This document shows, in pieces, positions 7,019-17,171 of a stretch of DNA of 49,226 bases; position 1 is the first letter of the stretch; each line of letters begins with the position of its first letter. Under the pieces are notes generated by a model. That model was not told the DNA's origin and did not search any database. It saw only the letters and a list, made by a program, of their open reading frames with translations. Made by a program: the position numbers and the translations under genes. The stretch comes from a virus. Location of the stretch: IMG/VR virus record IMGVR_UViG_3300042451_001219, positions 1 through 49,226 of that record; one strand, given 5' to 3'.

Positions 7019-9205
7019 TTAACAGGTTCCATCTGTTGCTTCAATTAAAACATTTTGATCTGTTGCTACAACTGAAGCAGTAAAATTGTAACTATTTGAA
7101 CCAGTTAAAGTATTAATACAAGTAACATTTGAATCACTATCTGTAAATGTTATGCGCTGACCAGCCGTTGAACAACCATAATAAACAATCACATCATAGG
7201 TACCTATTTGTGTTGTTGCTAGATTTACTCCGTTTCCAGTTGTACTTGGCATTGTACCACCAACAACTGTTGACTCCACTCCGTTAACATAAACTCCAGT
7301 TATTTCAATATCCAATGAACCATTGGTTATATCAATATTTGCTTCAGTTATTGGTGTTGGGGTAGGAGTACCAGTAGGTGTTATTGTTTGAGTTGGTGTG
7401 ATAGTTTGGGTCGGAGTTATAGTTTGAGTTGGGGTTAGTGTTAATGTTGGGGTTATAGTTTGAGTTGGGGTTATAGTTTGTGTTGGAGTTGGTCCTGAAC
7501 AAACACTACTTTGTACTAAATCTATTCCAGTTAATGTAAATGGTGTTGGTCTTGCACAAATTGAATTTCCATCAGGAACGTTTTCAGCAAAATGATTTGT
7601 ACCATCACAATCCACCCAATCACCATTCCAATTAACACCCGATGAGTTAGTATAAAAATAACAAATAGTTGTTATGGTTTCAGTTTGAGTTGGGGTTAGT
7701 GTTAATGTTGGTGTTATAGTTTGAGTTGGGGTTATAGTTTGAGTTGGTGTTATAGTTTGAGTTGGGGTTAGTGTTAATGTTGGTGTTATTGTTAATGTTG
7801 GTGTTATAGTTTGAGTTGGTGTTAGTGTTAATGTTGGTGTTATTGTTAATGTTGGTGTTATAGTTTGAGTTGGTGTTAGTGTTAATGTTGGTGTTGGTGT
7901 TAATTCAGGACAATACAATACTTTCCAACAACTATTATCACACTGAGCGTACTCGTACCCACTAGGACATGTGTATCCGGATGATAAATAATTTCCATTA
8001 ACATCTTTAATTACTGGTATTACTTCACCTATAAAATCTGCCGATGTGAATATAATGTTAAGGTCATTTAATTCATCTGCCGATTGTAATTCTATTAAAT
8101 TATTTTGATATATCTCACAACCAAATCCTGCAGGATTAGTTTCGTTACCAATTAAATTATACCCATATAACCCAATAATATGATCACCAGGATTTAATGT
8201 AATTGGGTAAACATGCCATTCTCTAAATTTTGCGAGTTCATTTAAACCTGAATTTGCATATGTGTCTAATATTGTTAGTCCATCAATTTCTAATCTAAAT
8301 TCATTATCTGCACCAATACCAATATAATATTCACCACCTATTATTCCTGTTAGACAGAAATTAAACCCTATCCAAGTATCCAATGGATAATCAATAGGAT
8401 CTGCAGTATCAATATTTGCCCAAATACCTGTTCTATTTAAAGGACCATTACCTGGATTTGCAAGATTAAAACCCGTTGTGTTTCTCCAAACATTAAAAGT
8501 GTTTAAATGTATTTGTTCGGTTCCAGTTCCGTTTATATTCCAACCAGATTGGTAAACTGTTGTACCACTAGTACTATATTCAAAATATTTTCTCTCATAT
8601 GCAATATATGGGTTTATTGGTGCTGTCGATGATGTAACATCGGTAGATGTACATACACCGTAACCTATTGGTGTCCATGTATAACCGGTCGGACAATCAA
8701 TACAAGGAATAACGTTAGTAGGTGTTAATGTTGGTGTAGGTGTTGGTGTCTCCCCACTTGGTGGAGGTATAATAGGTGTCGCGGTTATTGTAACCGTTGG
8801 GGTTGGCGTAATAGTTGGTGTAGGTGTAATAGTTGGTGTAGGTGTAATAGTTTGGGTTGGTGTAACTGTTGGAGTAGGTGTTGTTGTTAATGCAGGTGTT
8901 GATCCACAATTTAATTTAACCATTCTTACCTGATACCCTCCTTGTTTTTTTTCAGGATCGCCGCAGCACGATAAATCATCTATTGGTGTTGAGTGTCCAT
9001 CACAATGTTCAACAAACACAAATAACGCGTCAGATGGTCCATTGTATTGCATAGCAAAGGTGTACCCAGTTGTAGTATTAATTGTGGCATTAGAAAAAAA
9101 CACAGAATCTGAAAAATACATTGTTGTCCCAGTATAAATTTTATACGTAGCACAAGGTGTTGTACTTCCTGTTATGTTTGATATGGTTATATTATATAAT
9201 GCCAT
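7019..9205 (-). CDS. Modular fibre-like protein with three Thr-Pro stalks and a beta-sandwich module (728 aa)
   Basis: The order of parts is: an N-terminal Ig-like domain of about 100 residues (MALYNITISNITGS); stalk 1 (about 104-165); a module from CPTGYTW to about residue 430 that includes YYIGIGADNE, an FREWHVYPITL strand and an FGCEIYQNNL strand; stalk 2 (about 433-509); a small Cys-containing domain; stalk 3 (about 570-618); and a C-terminal beta domain of about 110 residues. The central module looks like a jelly-roll/PA14-type carbohydrate-binding sandwich and matches a segment of the 2364-aa protein strand for strand. The product is probably a receptor-binding fibre; the sugar-binding role is inferred. 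The stop is 32 bases before the next gene, and the ATG follows the 272-aa gene's stop by three bases. Confidence 0.65.
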   Translation of the reverse strand: MALYNITISNITGSTTPCATYKIYTGTTMYFSDSVFFSNATINTTTGYTFAMQYNGPSDALFVFVEHCDGHSTPIDDLSCCGDPEKKQGGYQVRMVKLNCGSTPALTTTPTPTVTPTQTITPTPTITPTPTITPTPTVTITATPIIPPPSGETPTPTPTLTPTNVIPCIDCPTGYTWTPIGYGVCTSTDVTSSTAPINPYIAYERKYFEYSTSGTTVYQSGWNINGTGTEQIHLNTFNVWRNTTGFNLANPGNGPLNRTGIWANIDTADPIDYPLDTWIGFNFCLTGIIGGEYYIGIGADNEFRLEIDGLTILDTYANSGLNELAKFREWHVYPITLNPGDHIIGLYGYNLIGNETNPAGFGCEIYQNNLIELQSADELNDLNIIFTSADFIGEVIPVIKDVNGNYLSSGYTCPSGYEYAQCDNSCWKVLYCPELTPTPTLTLTPTQTITPTLTITPTLTLTPTQTITPTLTITPTLTLTPTQTITPTQTITPTQTITPTLTLTPTQTETITTICYFYTNSSGVNWNGDWVDCDGTNHFAENVPDGNSICARPTPFTLTGIDLVQSSVCSGPTPTQTITPTQTITPTLTLTPTQTITPTQTITPTQTITPTGTPTPTPITEANIDITNGSLDIEITGVYVNGVESTVVGGTMPSTTGNGVNLATTQIGTYDVIVYYGCSTAGQRITFTDSDSNVTCINTLTGSNSYNFTASVVATDQNVLIEATDGTC
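7353..7493 (-). repeat. Thr-Pro stalk 3 of the 728-aa protein
   Basis: Near-perfect 18-base units encode TPTQTI. On the plus strand they read GTTGGGGTTATAGTTTGA-like with a few silent changes. Confidence 0.85.
7677..7905 (-). repeat. Thr-Pro stalk 2 of the 728-aa protein, with 54-bp tandem duplication
   Basis: Within the 18-base periodic array, the 54-base block at 7761-7814 is repeated at 7815-7868 with a single difference (GGGG versus GGTG near the start). The first half of a third copy follows. Such near-identity, against a background of silent drift, marks a recent in-frame duplication. Confidence 0.85.
8715..8893 (-). repeat. Thr-Pro stalk 1 of the 728-aa protein
   Basis: [15 protein letters not shown]-like units are interrupted by an IIPPPSGE segment. 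The repeats are open in a second frame (giving N/T/Y-rich peptide), which is only a shadow of the codon pattern. Confidence 0.8.
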
Positions 9206-9208
9206 TTA

Positions 9209-10027
9209 TTATGGGTAATTTACATCTAATGTAACATTTAACGTTATTACACCCGTTAAATTTATTGTTGGGGTTAGGGTAAATGAAGAAACCAAAGTAG
9301 CAAATTGTGACGCTGTTGCGGATCTATTTATGCCACTTCCGGTAGGCCCGTTAGCCGTAACGCTAACGGTATATGTTCTAGATATTTCTGCGTTAATAAT
9401 TGCTATCGATATTGTTTGGGCTTCCGTTGTACCCGTTAATATATCAAGCATTAGACCTTCAGGAGTAATTGGCGTTAGGTAATCCAATAAACCAGGTATT
9501 AATACCTCATTAATTGTTCCAGTAGTTCCATTAATTGAATTAGTAACATTAATAGCCAACATTAATGGTGTACTTGTTGGTGTAGGTGTTGGTGGCGCAC
9601 TAGTTTCGGTTGGTGTAGGTGTTGGCGTAGGTGTTGGTTGAACTACAGCCGTACTAGTTACTGTTGGGGTTGGTGTTACGGTAAGTGTCGGTGTTAGTGT
9701 TTCAGTTGGGGTAACAGTAAGTGTTGGTGTGATTGTCGGTGTTGGTGTTGTTACACATTGTGCTGACAGATCAAAGTCGATCGTGTCATAACAAGGAAAC
9801 GCTTTACTATCGTGTATATATATGTTTTCAATAATATATCTATTCGTAACGGAATCTGTTAATTTTATGAAATACTGTGTATCAAATTCAAAAGAATGAG
9901 CAATAATAACCGTTGGTGTCGATCCAGAATAACTTACATTCGTAAACGTTCCATAGGGTGACGTTGAGTACCCTAAAGTGAACGGATTCGGACAAGTTAT
10001 GTTAGTTAATCTAAGCGATATAGCCAT
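9209..10027 (-). CDS. Small modular fibre-like protein with Thr-Pro stalk (272 aa)
   Basis: Residues 1-91 form an Ig/FnIII-like beta domain (MAISLRLTNITCPNPF, YFIKLTDSVTNRYI) that resembles the N-terminal domain of the neighbouring 728-aa protein in length, in strand pattern and in ending with a Cys just before the stalk. Residues of about 92-154 are a Thr-Pro stalk. Residues 155-272 are a compact C-terminal beta domain without enzyme motifs. It is the shortest of the stalk proteins and shows the basic plan docking domain, stalk, tip. It is the first gene of the run of three small fibre genes and is followed three bases later by the 728-aa gene. A TATTTAT box lies six bases before the ATG. 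Function as a fibre or fibre subunit is inferred. Confidence 0.6.
   Translation of the reverse strand: MAISLRLTNITCPNPFTLGYSTSPYGTFTNVSYSGSTPTVIIAHSFEFDTQYFIKLTDSVTNRYIIENIYIHDSKAFPCYDTIDFDLSAQCVTTPTPTITPTLTVTPTETLTPTLTVTPTPTVTSTAVVQPTPTPTPTPTETSAPPTPTPTSTPLMLAINVTNSINGTTGTINEVLIPGLLDYLTPITPEGLMLDILTGTTEAQTISIAIINAEISRTYTVSVTANGPTGSGINRSATASQFATLVSSFTLTPTINLTGVITLNVTLDVNYP
9566..9751 (-). repeat. Thr-Pro stalk repeat in the 272-aa protein
   Basis: The DNA encodes about 62 residues of [15 protein letters not shown]-type units with an alternating PTPTPTPT part. It has the same codon pattern as the stalks in the three neighbouring genes. Confidence 0.85.
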
Positions 10028-10033
10028 ATTAAC

Positions 10034-10040
10034 ATAAATA
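10034..10040 (-). promoter_or_regulatory. Putative TATTTAT promoter box before the 272-aa gene
   Basis: The coding strand reads CGATATTTATGTTAAT followed by ATG at 10027. The box is six bases from the start codon and lies in the 49-base gap after the giant 2364-aa gene. Confidence 0.4.
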
Positions 10041-10076
10041 TCGAATCTATTTTTTTATATGTAAATAGTAAAAAAA

Positions 10077-13000
10077 TTATGGTGGGGTGCATCCTGAACC
10101 ATATGCTACTGTACCAGGAACATATGATTGGGAACCATAAGACGTTGGGGTTATTGTGTCGATATACGCATTATTAATTATTTCCAAACTTACATATGAA
10201 CCAACGTTACCAGAAACATATGCGGTACCGCTACTTATCACTAAACTGCTTTCAATATGTGTACCGAAATCACCATCAATAACAAAATTTACTGTTATAT
10301 CTGTGGAAACGTTCACAGAACTGTATAATGTCATTGTTACTTGATTGCTTCCTGTAAACTCAGCACAACCGGTAATATTTACTTGAGTTCCTGCAGGATC
10401 ACAAGGTGTACAAGATTGATCTGTTTCATACGCTTCACAACCATATCCACAGTTTTGATAGAAAGGTGTGACTGTAGGTGTAACTGTATATGTAGGTGTT
10501 ATAGTTAATGTCGGAGTTATCGTTTGAGTTGGTGTTAACGTAATAGTTGGAGTAATAGTTTGAGTTGGCGTAATTGATTGGGTTATAGTAACGGTTGGTG
10601 TTGGGGTTATTGTTTGAGTTGGGGTTATTGTTAATGTCGGAGTTATAGTTTGTGTTGGTGTAATAGATTGGGTTATAGTAACGGTTGGTGTTGGGGTTGG
10701 TGTTGTTCCGCAATTAACGTATTCAATTTTTTTACAAACTGGGCTGCTTGGGTTTGATAAATCTAAACTATAGGTTGCTGGACAACTGTAGTTGCTACAG
10801 AATTGTTCTCCGGCGAGTGGTCCTCCAGGTAAGTAATCACCAGTAGTGAACACTTTGGTTACCATTGTATTATTTGTTGCAGAAGTAAGTTGTGATAATG
10901 TGTTATCATAAATTTCAGCAACAAATGAACCAACGCTACTTCTATTCCAGTTTTCTATTTCAATAATATTTGGTCCTGCTTGTAAAACCACAGGATATAT
11001 GTGATAGAATCTGAAGTTATCTACTGGTTGGTTGTCTGGTTGATTAACTAATGTAACAGAATTTAATTTAATTGTAATATCGTTGTCTCCCGCAACACCA
11101 ATGTAATATGTTTTAGTTGTTGCCAATGTAAATGTTGCACAGAAACTAACATAATTTGGATAGGCAAACGATGATGGTCCAGGCCAGTTTACATTACCGG
11201 AAACCCAAACATTATTATTATTCATAACACTAGCCCAATATCCTTCAACAGATGTTGTGCTAGAACCATCAAATGCGTTTGTGAATCCGGAGAACGCCAA
11301 ATTACCGCTTATAGTGAAACCTGAAGCGTTATAATCGTTTACATTGTAAATTTTAACACCGTATTGTCCGTACGATGCGTTATCACCACCATCGCCAACA
11401 TATAAATTAGCAATAGTTGTTGGGCTAGTGGTTAAAACCCTATAACAACTATTACCATCAGATGTTAATGTAAATCCGGCAGGACAATCACAAGTTGGTG
11501 TTATTGTTGGTGTTAATGTATATGTGGGTGTTAGCGTAAATGTTGGTGTAATTGTTTGTGTTGGTGTTATAGTTTGAGTTGGTGTTAATGTTATTGTTTC
11601 AGTAACAGTAGGTGTAATAGTTTGAGTTGGTGTGATTGATTGGGTGATAGTAACAGTAGGTGTAATAGTTTGAGTTGGTGTTATAGTTTGAGTTGGTGTT
11701 ATAGTTTGAGTTGGTGTAATGGTTGGTGTGATTGTATATGTTGGTGTAATAGATTGAGTAATTGTTAACGTTGGTGTGATTGTATATGTAGGTGTTATAG
11801 TTAATGTCGGAGTTATAGTTTGTGTTGGTGTTATAGTTGGGGTAATGCTATATGTTGGAGTAATTGTATATGTTGGTGTAATAGTTAATGTCGGTGTGAT
11901 TGTTGGTGTGATTGTATATGTAGGTGTTAAAGTTAATGTCGGAGTTATCGTTTGAGTTGGTGTAATAGATTGAGTAATAGTAACAGTAGGTGTAACTGTC
12001 GGAGTGATACTATATGTTGGAGTTATAGTATATGTTGGTGTAATTGTAAATGTTGGCGTTAATGTTTCGGTTGGTGTGATTGTTGGTGTAATTGTGTATG
12101 TTGGTGTTAATGTTTCGGTTGGTGTAATAGATTGAGTAATAGTTAACGTTGGTGTTAATGTTGGTGTAAGTGTTGGTGTCTCGGTTGATGTTGGTGTTGA
12201 TGTGATTGTATATGTTGGTGTTAATGTTTCAGTCGGTGTAATGGTTGGGGTTATACTATATGTTGGAGTTATAGTGTATGTTGGAGTTATAGTGTATGTT
12301 GGGGTTAACGTTTCTGTCGGTGTGATTGTTGGTGTGATTGTATATGTAGGTGTAATAGTTTGAGTCGGTGTAATAGATTGTGTAACCGTTAACGTTGGTG
12401 TTAATGTTTCTGTTGGAGTAAATGTAGGTGTTAGTGTTTCAGTTGGTGTTATGGTTAATGTTGGAGTAATAGTTGGTGTAATGCTATACGTCGGTGTAAT
12501 TGTATATGTTGGCGTTATGGTTAATGTTGGGGTAATAGTTGGTGTTATACTATATGTTGGAGTTATAGTGTATGTTGGGGTTATAGATTGAGTAGGTGTA
12601 ATAGTAAGTGTTGGTGTTATAGTAAGTGTCGGTGTTAGTGTTTCAGTTGGGGTAACAGTAAGTGTTGGTGTTATAGATTGTGTTGGAGTAATAGTAAGTG
12701 TCGGTGTTATAGATTGCGTTGGGGTTATTGTAAATGTAGGTGTTAATGTTAGCGTTGGTGTTAATGTTTCGGTTGGTGTAATAGATTGTGTTGGAGTAAT
12801 AGTAAGTGTCGGTGTTATAGATTGGGTAGGTGTAATAGTAAGTGTTGGTGTTATAGATTGGGTAGGTGTAATAGTAAGTGTTGGTGTTATAGATTGAGTA
12901 ACAGTTAACGTTGGCGTTAATGTTTCGGTTGGTGTAATAGATTGGGTAGGTGTAATAGTAAAGGTTGGCGTTATTGTTGGTGTGATAGTTGGCGTCGGTG

Positions 13001-16000
13001 TAGGTGTGGCATTGCTATGGTGTGTACCGCAAGTGACAACTGGCGTGTTGTTACATACACCACCAGAATGTATTCTAGGATTATAATCATTTATACATGG
13101 TCCAAATGAATGATATTGTTCTAAATTAAAATCTAGGTTTTTAAATTTATTTTGCGTAAACGATAATAATAATTGAGAATTAGTATTTCCGTTAAATAAA
13201 ACAACGTCGCCAGATCCATCAAAATTTATATGGTAAAATATACTTCTAGAACAGTAATCTAAATCAACTGTTTCAACTTCGATTGGAAATCCTATTTGAT
13301 TTAAAAGATAATCACCATGTTGTTTAAAATATGACTCATCAACATCGCAACAAGGTTCCATTGGTGGTTCTGGTTTAATAATTAAATTCTCTGGGAATTC
13401 ACTAATAAATTTACCATCTCTGTAAACTCTTAATTCTGTTGTCGGTAAAACTTCAAACTCATTATTGATTAAATGTTTTTTAATTGAACCTAAGCAATCA
13501 ATATTTGTAATTTCAATTAATTTATAATCAAACCCAAAAGAGTAACCACTTATTGGGACATTTCTAAAATCTGTTGTAGGGAATGGACAATCTAAAAATT
13601 CCGCAGACAACAAATGATCACCATTATTTACATTTTCAATTAATGTTTCATTAATTGCTCCAGACGATATTGCGGCTTGAACATCTAACCATGTATTAAC
13701 GTTGATAGTATTTCCAGTGGCTTTTAGCACAAAAGTTCCTTTCTTTATGCCGTAATCAAAGGTTGGTCGATATTGTATTTTTGGCGTAATAGTAAATCCT
13801 GTGTAGTTATCACAATATGTTACACCAGATATTACGGAAACAACATTTCCGGAACCATCTATTGACGAAATTTCAAATAATTGTGTGTGGCTACGACCAG
13901 ATGTTGACAATGGGTATGGGTCATGTTCAATTTTTATATCTAAACCCTCAATTTTTAACTTTTGTTCGCAGTTTGCGGCATCGGTTATGATTAAGTCGAT
14001 CGGGTTATTGTTGATATCCCCATCTTCGTACACATCTTTAATTATAAAAACACATGGATCAGAAATAGATCTTTGAATTTCTATTGGACTTATTCCGTCA
14101 TTGTAATTTTCATCACAATCATAGAAAATGTTCACTCCCCAGATATCATCTTCGTTTCCTGTTGCCCCGCTTATGTTAATATAAACATCACTTTTTAATT
14201 TACAAATTTCTTCTCCTGATTCAAAAACATCACATGGTGCTGTTACGTGTACTTCTAATTCACACGTTGGTGGCGTGTAGATATAATCAGCCAAGAAAAA
14301 GAAGTCAATATAATCTTTTATTGTGCAATCACTGTAACCGTTTTTATAAGAGTAAAATTTAATTTTTTCAATTCCATCAACATCGGTAAAAATTTCATAA
14401 GAAATCATTGGTGTGTATCCGGTGCATGTTGAACCAGATGTTACAGCACTATATGGTTCATATGTTGGAATACAACCTTCAGTATATCCAGTGTATGTTG
14501 TGTTAATCTCATCAACCAAATCGGCTAATGCGTTTTTCCATTGGGTTTTTATTGCTGTTATGTCTGGATTTATCCAATCTTTATATTCACATATTAATGG
14601 TACATATGTTGATGATGTTGTTAGATCAGTACATGTTGCGCCAGGAGTAAATGTGTCAAATAAAGTATCACCAAACAAATCAACAGTTGTTGTTCCGGTA
14701 TATTCAATACCGTCAATATCAATAACTAAAGAATATGTTATTCCACTAAATTTAATTAACCCTCTTAAGTTTTCTTCACCGCCTAGAATGGTTTCTAAAT
14801 CCTCTTCAATTGTTGTTTCAAAATCTGGATATAAATTATCTACGAACTCAGTTGGTTGGCAAGGGAATCTGTATGGGTACTTTGGTCTACCTAAAATATT
14901 ATTTTCAATTAAATTACCACCTAACCATAACGTTGTTGCTGGAATTATCTGATCTAATATGTTTGTCCAATACGGACTCATCACATCAACAAAGTTGTAC
15001 ACATCAATGAAATCATATGATGTAAATCCTGGGTGTGAATAATATTCTCTAAAAATTTCCTCTAATACAATATAATTTTTCTTGTATTTTATTGTATGAG
15101 AATTTTTTATTTGTTCACTTAATAGGTCTTGAGTAAATTGTGCGTATGTAACACCTGTTTGTATTGGTAGTGTTCCAAATGTTAATTCTAAGTTTTGTGA
15201 TTTTTTCCAAATATCATAATCAACGGCTTTTGCTGTTGACACAAATACATTTATATTTTTTCTATTTAATACTAATCTTGCGGTGTCTAAATCATCAACA
15301 ACTTGTCCTTTAACATTATCAATGGCATTTCTTAAATCATAACCATAATCAAGACCAGGAATAGTTCTGTATATGTCATAATAATCTTCACCATATGTGA
15401 ATGATTTTGATTTTGTTACTAATGTTTTTGTTCTCCCACTTGTAATTGAATTTTGAGTATCCAATATATCGTGCGCTCTATGATCTAATGTTTGTTCATA
15501 CCATCCGGCACCCATTTGGAAAAATATGTTATCTTGGTTTGTTGTTGGGGCGGAGGGTAAACCTGTTGCTTCATCAACCGGGAAATCTGTTCTTTCGTTA
15601 AAAGCATCATCACCAACAAGTTCATTAATATCGTATTTAAATGTGTCAGGATTAAATGATAATGTTTTTGTGATTTTACCACCTTGTATAACTTCATTAA
15701 TGTCACTTTCAATTCTACCAGTTGGTAAACTTGATGTAACATTATAAACAAACTCGTCAACTTTAATCATTGGATCTGGTGCGCCGATGAATTTTAAGAA
15801 AAACTCTAAACTACTTCTAGTTCCTTTTGATTTGTATATGTGAGCAAGGTTTACTAAAATTCTTCTATAGAACTCAATTTCTGCGTCAACCAAAGTTTTA
15901 CCTATTGGCACACCTTGGTATGTTTGTCCACCTAAATTATATAATTGTTCTTCTAGTGTTTTTTGATCGAATAAATTAACCGTATTTAGACCTAATGTAT

Positions 16001-17171
16001 TTGCTAGGTTTTTTAAAAAAACATCTGGTAAGTTGTTGATTGTGTCATAACTTACATTACGCATATATGCAATATTGTCAATATATTTTTTTACCCTATC
16101 AAAACTTTGACCATATAGTTGAAAGATTTTGTTCGTCTTCTGATCTTCTGTATCAAATTCAAAAAGTTGTGGTGCGGTTAAGAATCTAACAATTAAATTA
16201 GATTTATAATCATCAATTTCAATTGCCAACGAATTAACAGTATCAATATATGATTCAAAATCAACACCAACTATTTTTATATTCCAACCGTCTTTAGATA
16301 TTGGCCATATAGCATATTCTGTAACAATTTCAGTTTTTCCGCCACCTAAAGTGTCTTTAGGGACCTGAAAACCTGCTTTATATTTTGGATATGTTTCTCT
16401 ATTTAATAGTGTTTGTTCTAAATCATCTAATCCTATATAAAATTCCTCAACAACACCATTATTAGGTCTAACAATGTATGAACCCGTGTATGTTGTTGTA
16501 GTGAATGGTTTACCTGTAACTTTTAATGTTATTTGGTTATTAGCATCCGGTTCACTGTATGAAACAATTTGATATGTTTTGTCATTTACATCTAAAACAT
16601 ATTTTTTATAAGAAGAATAAAATTTTCTTATTTGGTTATCCGTGTCATTTTCTTTATTTACTACGGGAGCAATAAATAAAATATCTAATGGATTATAAAT
16701 AATAGACGTTTGTAGCGTAAAAGTTGTTCTATCTGTTAAAACGTCATATGAAATATTTTCTGCAGAATATATTGAGGATGCGATTGGTGACGTTGGGTCA
16801 ACCATGAAAACCGCTGGGAAATTTTTTATAATTCTACCAGTGGAAATAGCAAATCTTTCTCTTAAAGAACCAAATAAAGATTTACTAGCATCGTTTTTAG
16901 AATCATTAAACTTAATTGGTCTTTTTTCTCCTGTAGATTGAGTTACGGTAGTTGGAGAATCTGTTTCAATTTTTAAATCATCTAAAGTTAAAAAATTAGA
17001 AAAAGGCGCTGTCTTAAATGACTTAGCATCTTTTTGTGGGATCACTTTATCAACGGCAAATACACTATTAGTCAGTTGACTAGTTCCATCGGTAATTTGA
17101 CTTCCGATTAAACTATCTGAAAACGTTTCATTCCCCGATGCCGCCTGACTTGGTACTTTCCTTTTTGCCAT
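10077..17171 (-). CDS. Giant baseplate-fibre fusion (2364 aa): tail-protein-I/gp7-like region plus Thr-Pro stalk and beta-sandwich modules
   Basis: This is the largest gene of the window. Residues of about 300-480 include [20 protein letters not shown] and KFIGAPDP, the KGT-x(n)-L-x-G pattern seen in tail protein I and gp7-type baseplate wedge proteins. The first 900 or so residues are therefore read as baseplate. Residues 900-1388 are Cys/Thr-rich beta domains. Residues 1389-1893 are an uninterrupted Thr-Pro stalk of 505 residues. A beta-sandwich module follows ([37 protein letters not shown]), which is the counterpart of that in the 728-aa protein. Residues of about 2156-2236 form a second stalk, and a C-terminal domain of about 128 residues ends the protein. 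A single chain may thus anchor in the baseplate and extend a fibre. Its ATG overlaps the upstream stop by one base. Confidence 0.7.
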   Translation of the reverse strand: MAKRKVPSQAASGNETFSDSLIGSQITDGTSQLTNSVFAVDKVIPQKDAKSFKTAPFSNFLTLDDLKIETDSPTTVTQSTGEKRPIKFNDSKNDASKSLFGSLRERFAISTGRIIKNFPAVFMVDPTSPIASSIYSAENISYDVLTDRTTFTLQTSIIYNPLDILFIAPVVNKENDTDNQIRKFYSSYKKYVLDVNDKTYQIVSYSEPDANNQITLKVTGKPFTTTTYTGSYIVRPNNGVVEEFYIGLDDLEQTLLNRETYPKYKAGFQVPKDTLGGGKTEIVTEYAIWPISKDGWNIKIVGVDFESYIDTVNSLAIEIDDYKSNLIVRFLTAPQLFEFDTEDQKTNKIFQLYGQSFDRVKKYIDNIAYMRNVSYDTINNLPDVFLKNLANTLGLNTVNLFDQKTLEEQLYNLGGQTYQGVPIGKTLVDAEIEFYRRILVNLAHIYKSKGTRSSLEFFLKFIGAPDPMIKVDEFVYNVTSSLPTGRIESDINEVIQGGKITKTLSFNPDTFKYDINELVGDDAFNERTDFPVDEATGLPSAPTTNQDNIFFQMGAGWYEQTLDHRAHDILDTQNSITSGRTKTLVTKSKSFTYGEDYYDIYRTIPGLDYGYDLRNAIDNVKGQVVDDLDTARLVLNRKNINVFVSTAKAVDYDIWKKSQNLELTFGTLPIQTGVTYAQFTQDLLSEQIKNSHTIKYKKNYIVLEEIFREYYSHPGFTSYDFIDVYNFVDVMSPYWTNILDQIIPATTLWLGGNLIENNILGRPKYPYRFPCQPTEFVDNLYPDFETTIEEDLETILGGEENLRGLIKFSGITYSLVIDIDGIEYTGTTTVDLFGDTLFDTFTPGATCTDLTTSSTYVPLICEYKDWINPDITAIKTQWKNALADLVDEINTTYTGYTEGCIPTYEPYSAVTSGSTCTGYTPMISYEIFTDVDGIEKIKFYSYKNGYSDCTIKDYIDFFFLADYIYTPPTCELEVHVTAPCDVFESGEEICKLKSDVYINISGATGNEDDIWGVNIFYDCDENYNDGISPIEIQRSISDPCVFIIKDVYEDGDINNNPIDLIITDAANCEQKLKIEGLDIKIEHDPYPLSTSGRSHTQLFEISSIDGSGNVVSVISGVTYCDNYTGFTITPKIQYRPTFDYGIKKGTFVLKATGNTINVNTWLDVQAAISSGAINETLIENVNNGDHLLSAEFLDCPFPTTDFRNVPISGYSFGFDYKLIEITNIDCLGSIKKHLINNEFEVLPTTELRVYRDGKFISEFPENLIIKPEPPMEPCCDVDESYFKQHGDYLLNQIGFPIEVETVDLDYCSRSIFYHINFDGSGDVVLFNGNTNSQLLLSFTQNKFKNLDFNLEQYHSFGPCINDYNPRIHSGGVCNNTPVVTCGTHHSNATPTPTPTITPTITPTFTITPTQSITPTETLTPTLTVTQSITPTLTITPTQSITPTLTITPTQSITPTLTITPTQSITPTETLTPTLTLTPTFTITPTQSITPTLTITPTQSITPTLTVTPTETLTPTLTITPTLTITPTQSITPTYTITPTYSITPTITPTLTITPTYTITPTYSITPTITPTLTITPTETLTPTFTPTETLTPTLTVTQSITPTQTITPTYTITPTITPTETLTPTYTITPTYTITPTYSITPTITPTETLTPTYTITSTPTSTETPTLTPTLTPTLTITQSITPTETLTPTYTITPTITPTETLTPTFTITPTYTITPTYSITPTVTPTVTITQSITPTQTITPTLTLTPTYTITPTITPTLTITPTYTITPTYSITPTITPTQTITPTLTITPTYTITPTLTITQSITPTYTITPTITPTQTITPTQTITPTQTITPTVTITQSITPTQTITPTVTETITLTPTQTITPTQTITPTFTLTPTYTLTPTITPTCDCPAGFTLTSDGNSCYRVLTTSPTTIANLYVGDGGDNASYGQYGVKIYNVNDYNASGFTISGNLAFSGFTNAFDGSSTTSVEGYWASVMNNNNVWVSGNVNWPGPSSFAYPNYVSFCATFTLATTKTYYIGVAGDNDITIKLNSVTLVNQPDNQPVDNFRFYHIYPVVLQAGPNIIEIENWNRSSVGSFVAEIYDNTLSQLTSATNNTMVTKVFTTGDYLPGGPLAGEQFCSNYSCPATYSLDLSNPSSPVCKKIEYVNCGTTPTPTPTVTITQSITPTQTITPTLTITPTQTITPTPTVTITQSITPTQTITPTITLTPTQTITPTLTITPTYTVTPTVTPFYQNCGYGCEAYETDQSCTPCDPAGTQVNITGCAEFTGSNQVTMTLYSSVNVSTDITVNFVIDGDFGTHIESSLVISSGTAYVSGNVGSYVSLEIINNAYIDTITPTSYGSQSYVPGTVAYGSGCTPP
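10464..10706 (-). repeat. Second Thr-Pro stalk of the 2364-aa protein
   Basis: About 81 codons of TPTQTITPT and ITQSITPT units. The block between about 10560 and 10706 contains two copies of a longer mixed unit ending in a [11 protein letters not shown] peptide. Confidence 0.85.
11493..13007 (-). repeat. Main Thr-Pro stalk (505 codons) of the 2364-aa protein, with exact 36-bp tandem copies
   Basis: The array is built from six-residue (18-base) units of the form ITPTxT, where x is Q, L, E, Y, F or V, with ITQSITPT and ITPTITPT variants. It has no non-repeat break. Two perfect 36-base copies lie at 12821-12856 and 12857-12892. Most other units differ by silent changes, so old and recent duplications coexist. 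Frame is kept whatever the copy number. Confidence 0.92.

Noticed and set aside
10435-10713. Alternative minus-strand frame giving an N/T/Y-rich peptide (also at 8715-8909)
   Set aside because: This is the stop-free second frame of the Thr-Pro repeat codons, not a gene.
11493-13007. CRISPR array or diversity-generating retroelement
   Set aside because: The repeats are coding, contiguous and without unique spacers; no reverse transcriptase or template repeat is present in the window.
14413-14952. Plus-strand open frame of 179 codons
   Set aside because: It is antisense to the 2364-aa gene, has no recognisable motif and its codon pattern mirrors the minus-strand gene; the same applies to all other plus-strand frames.
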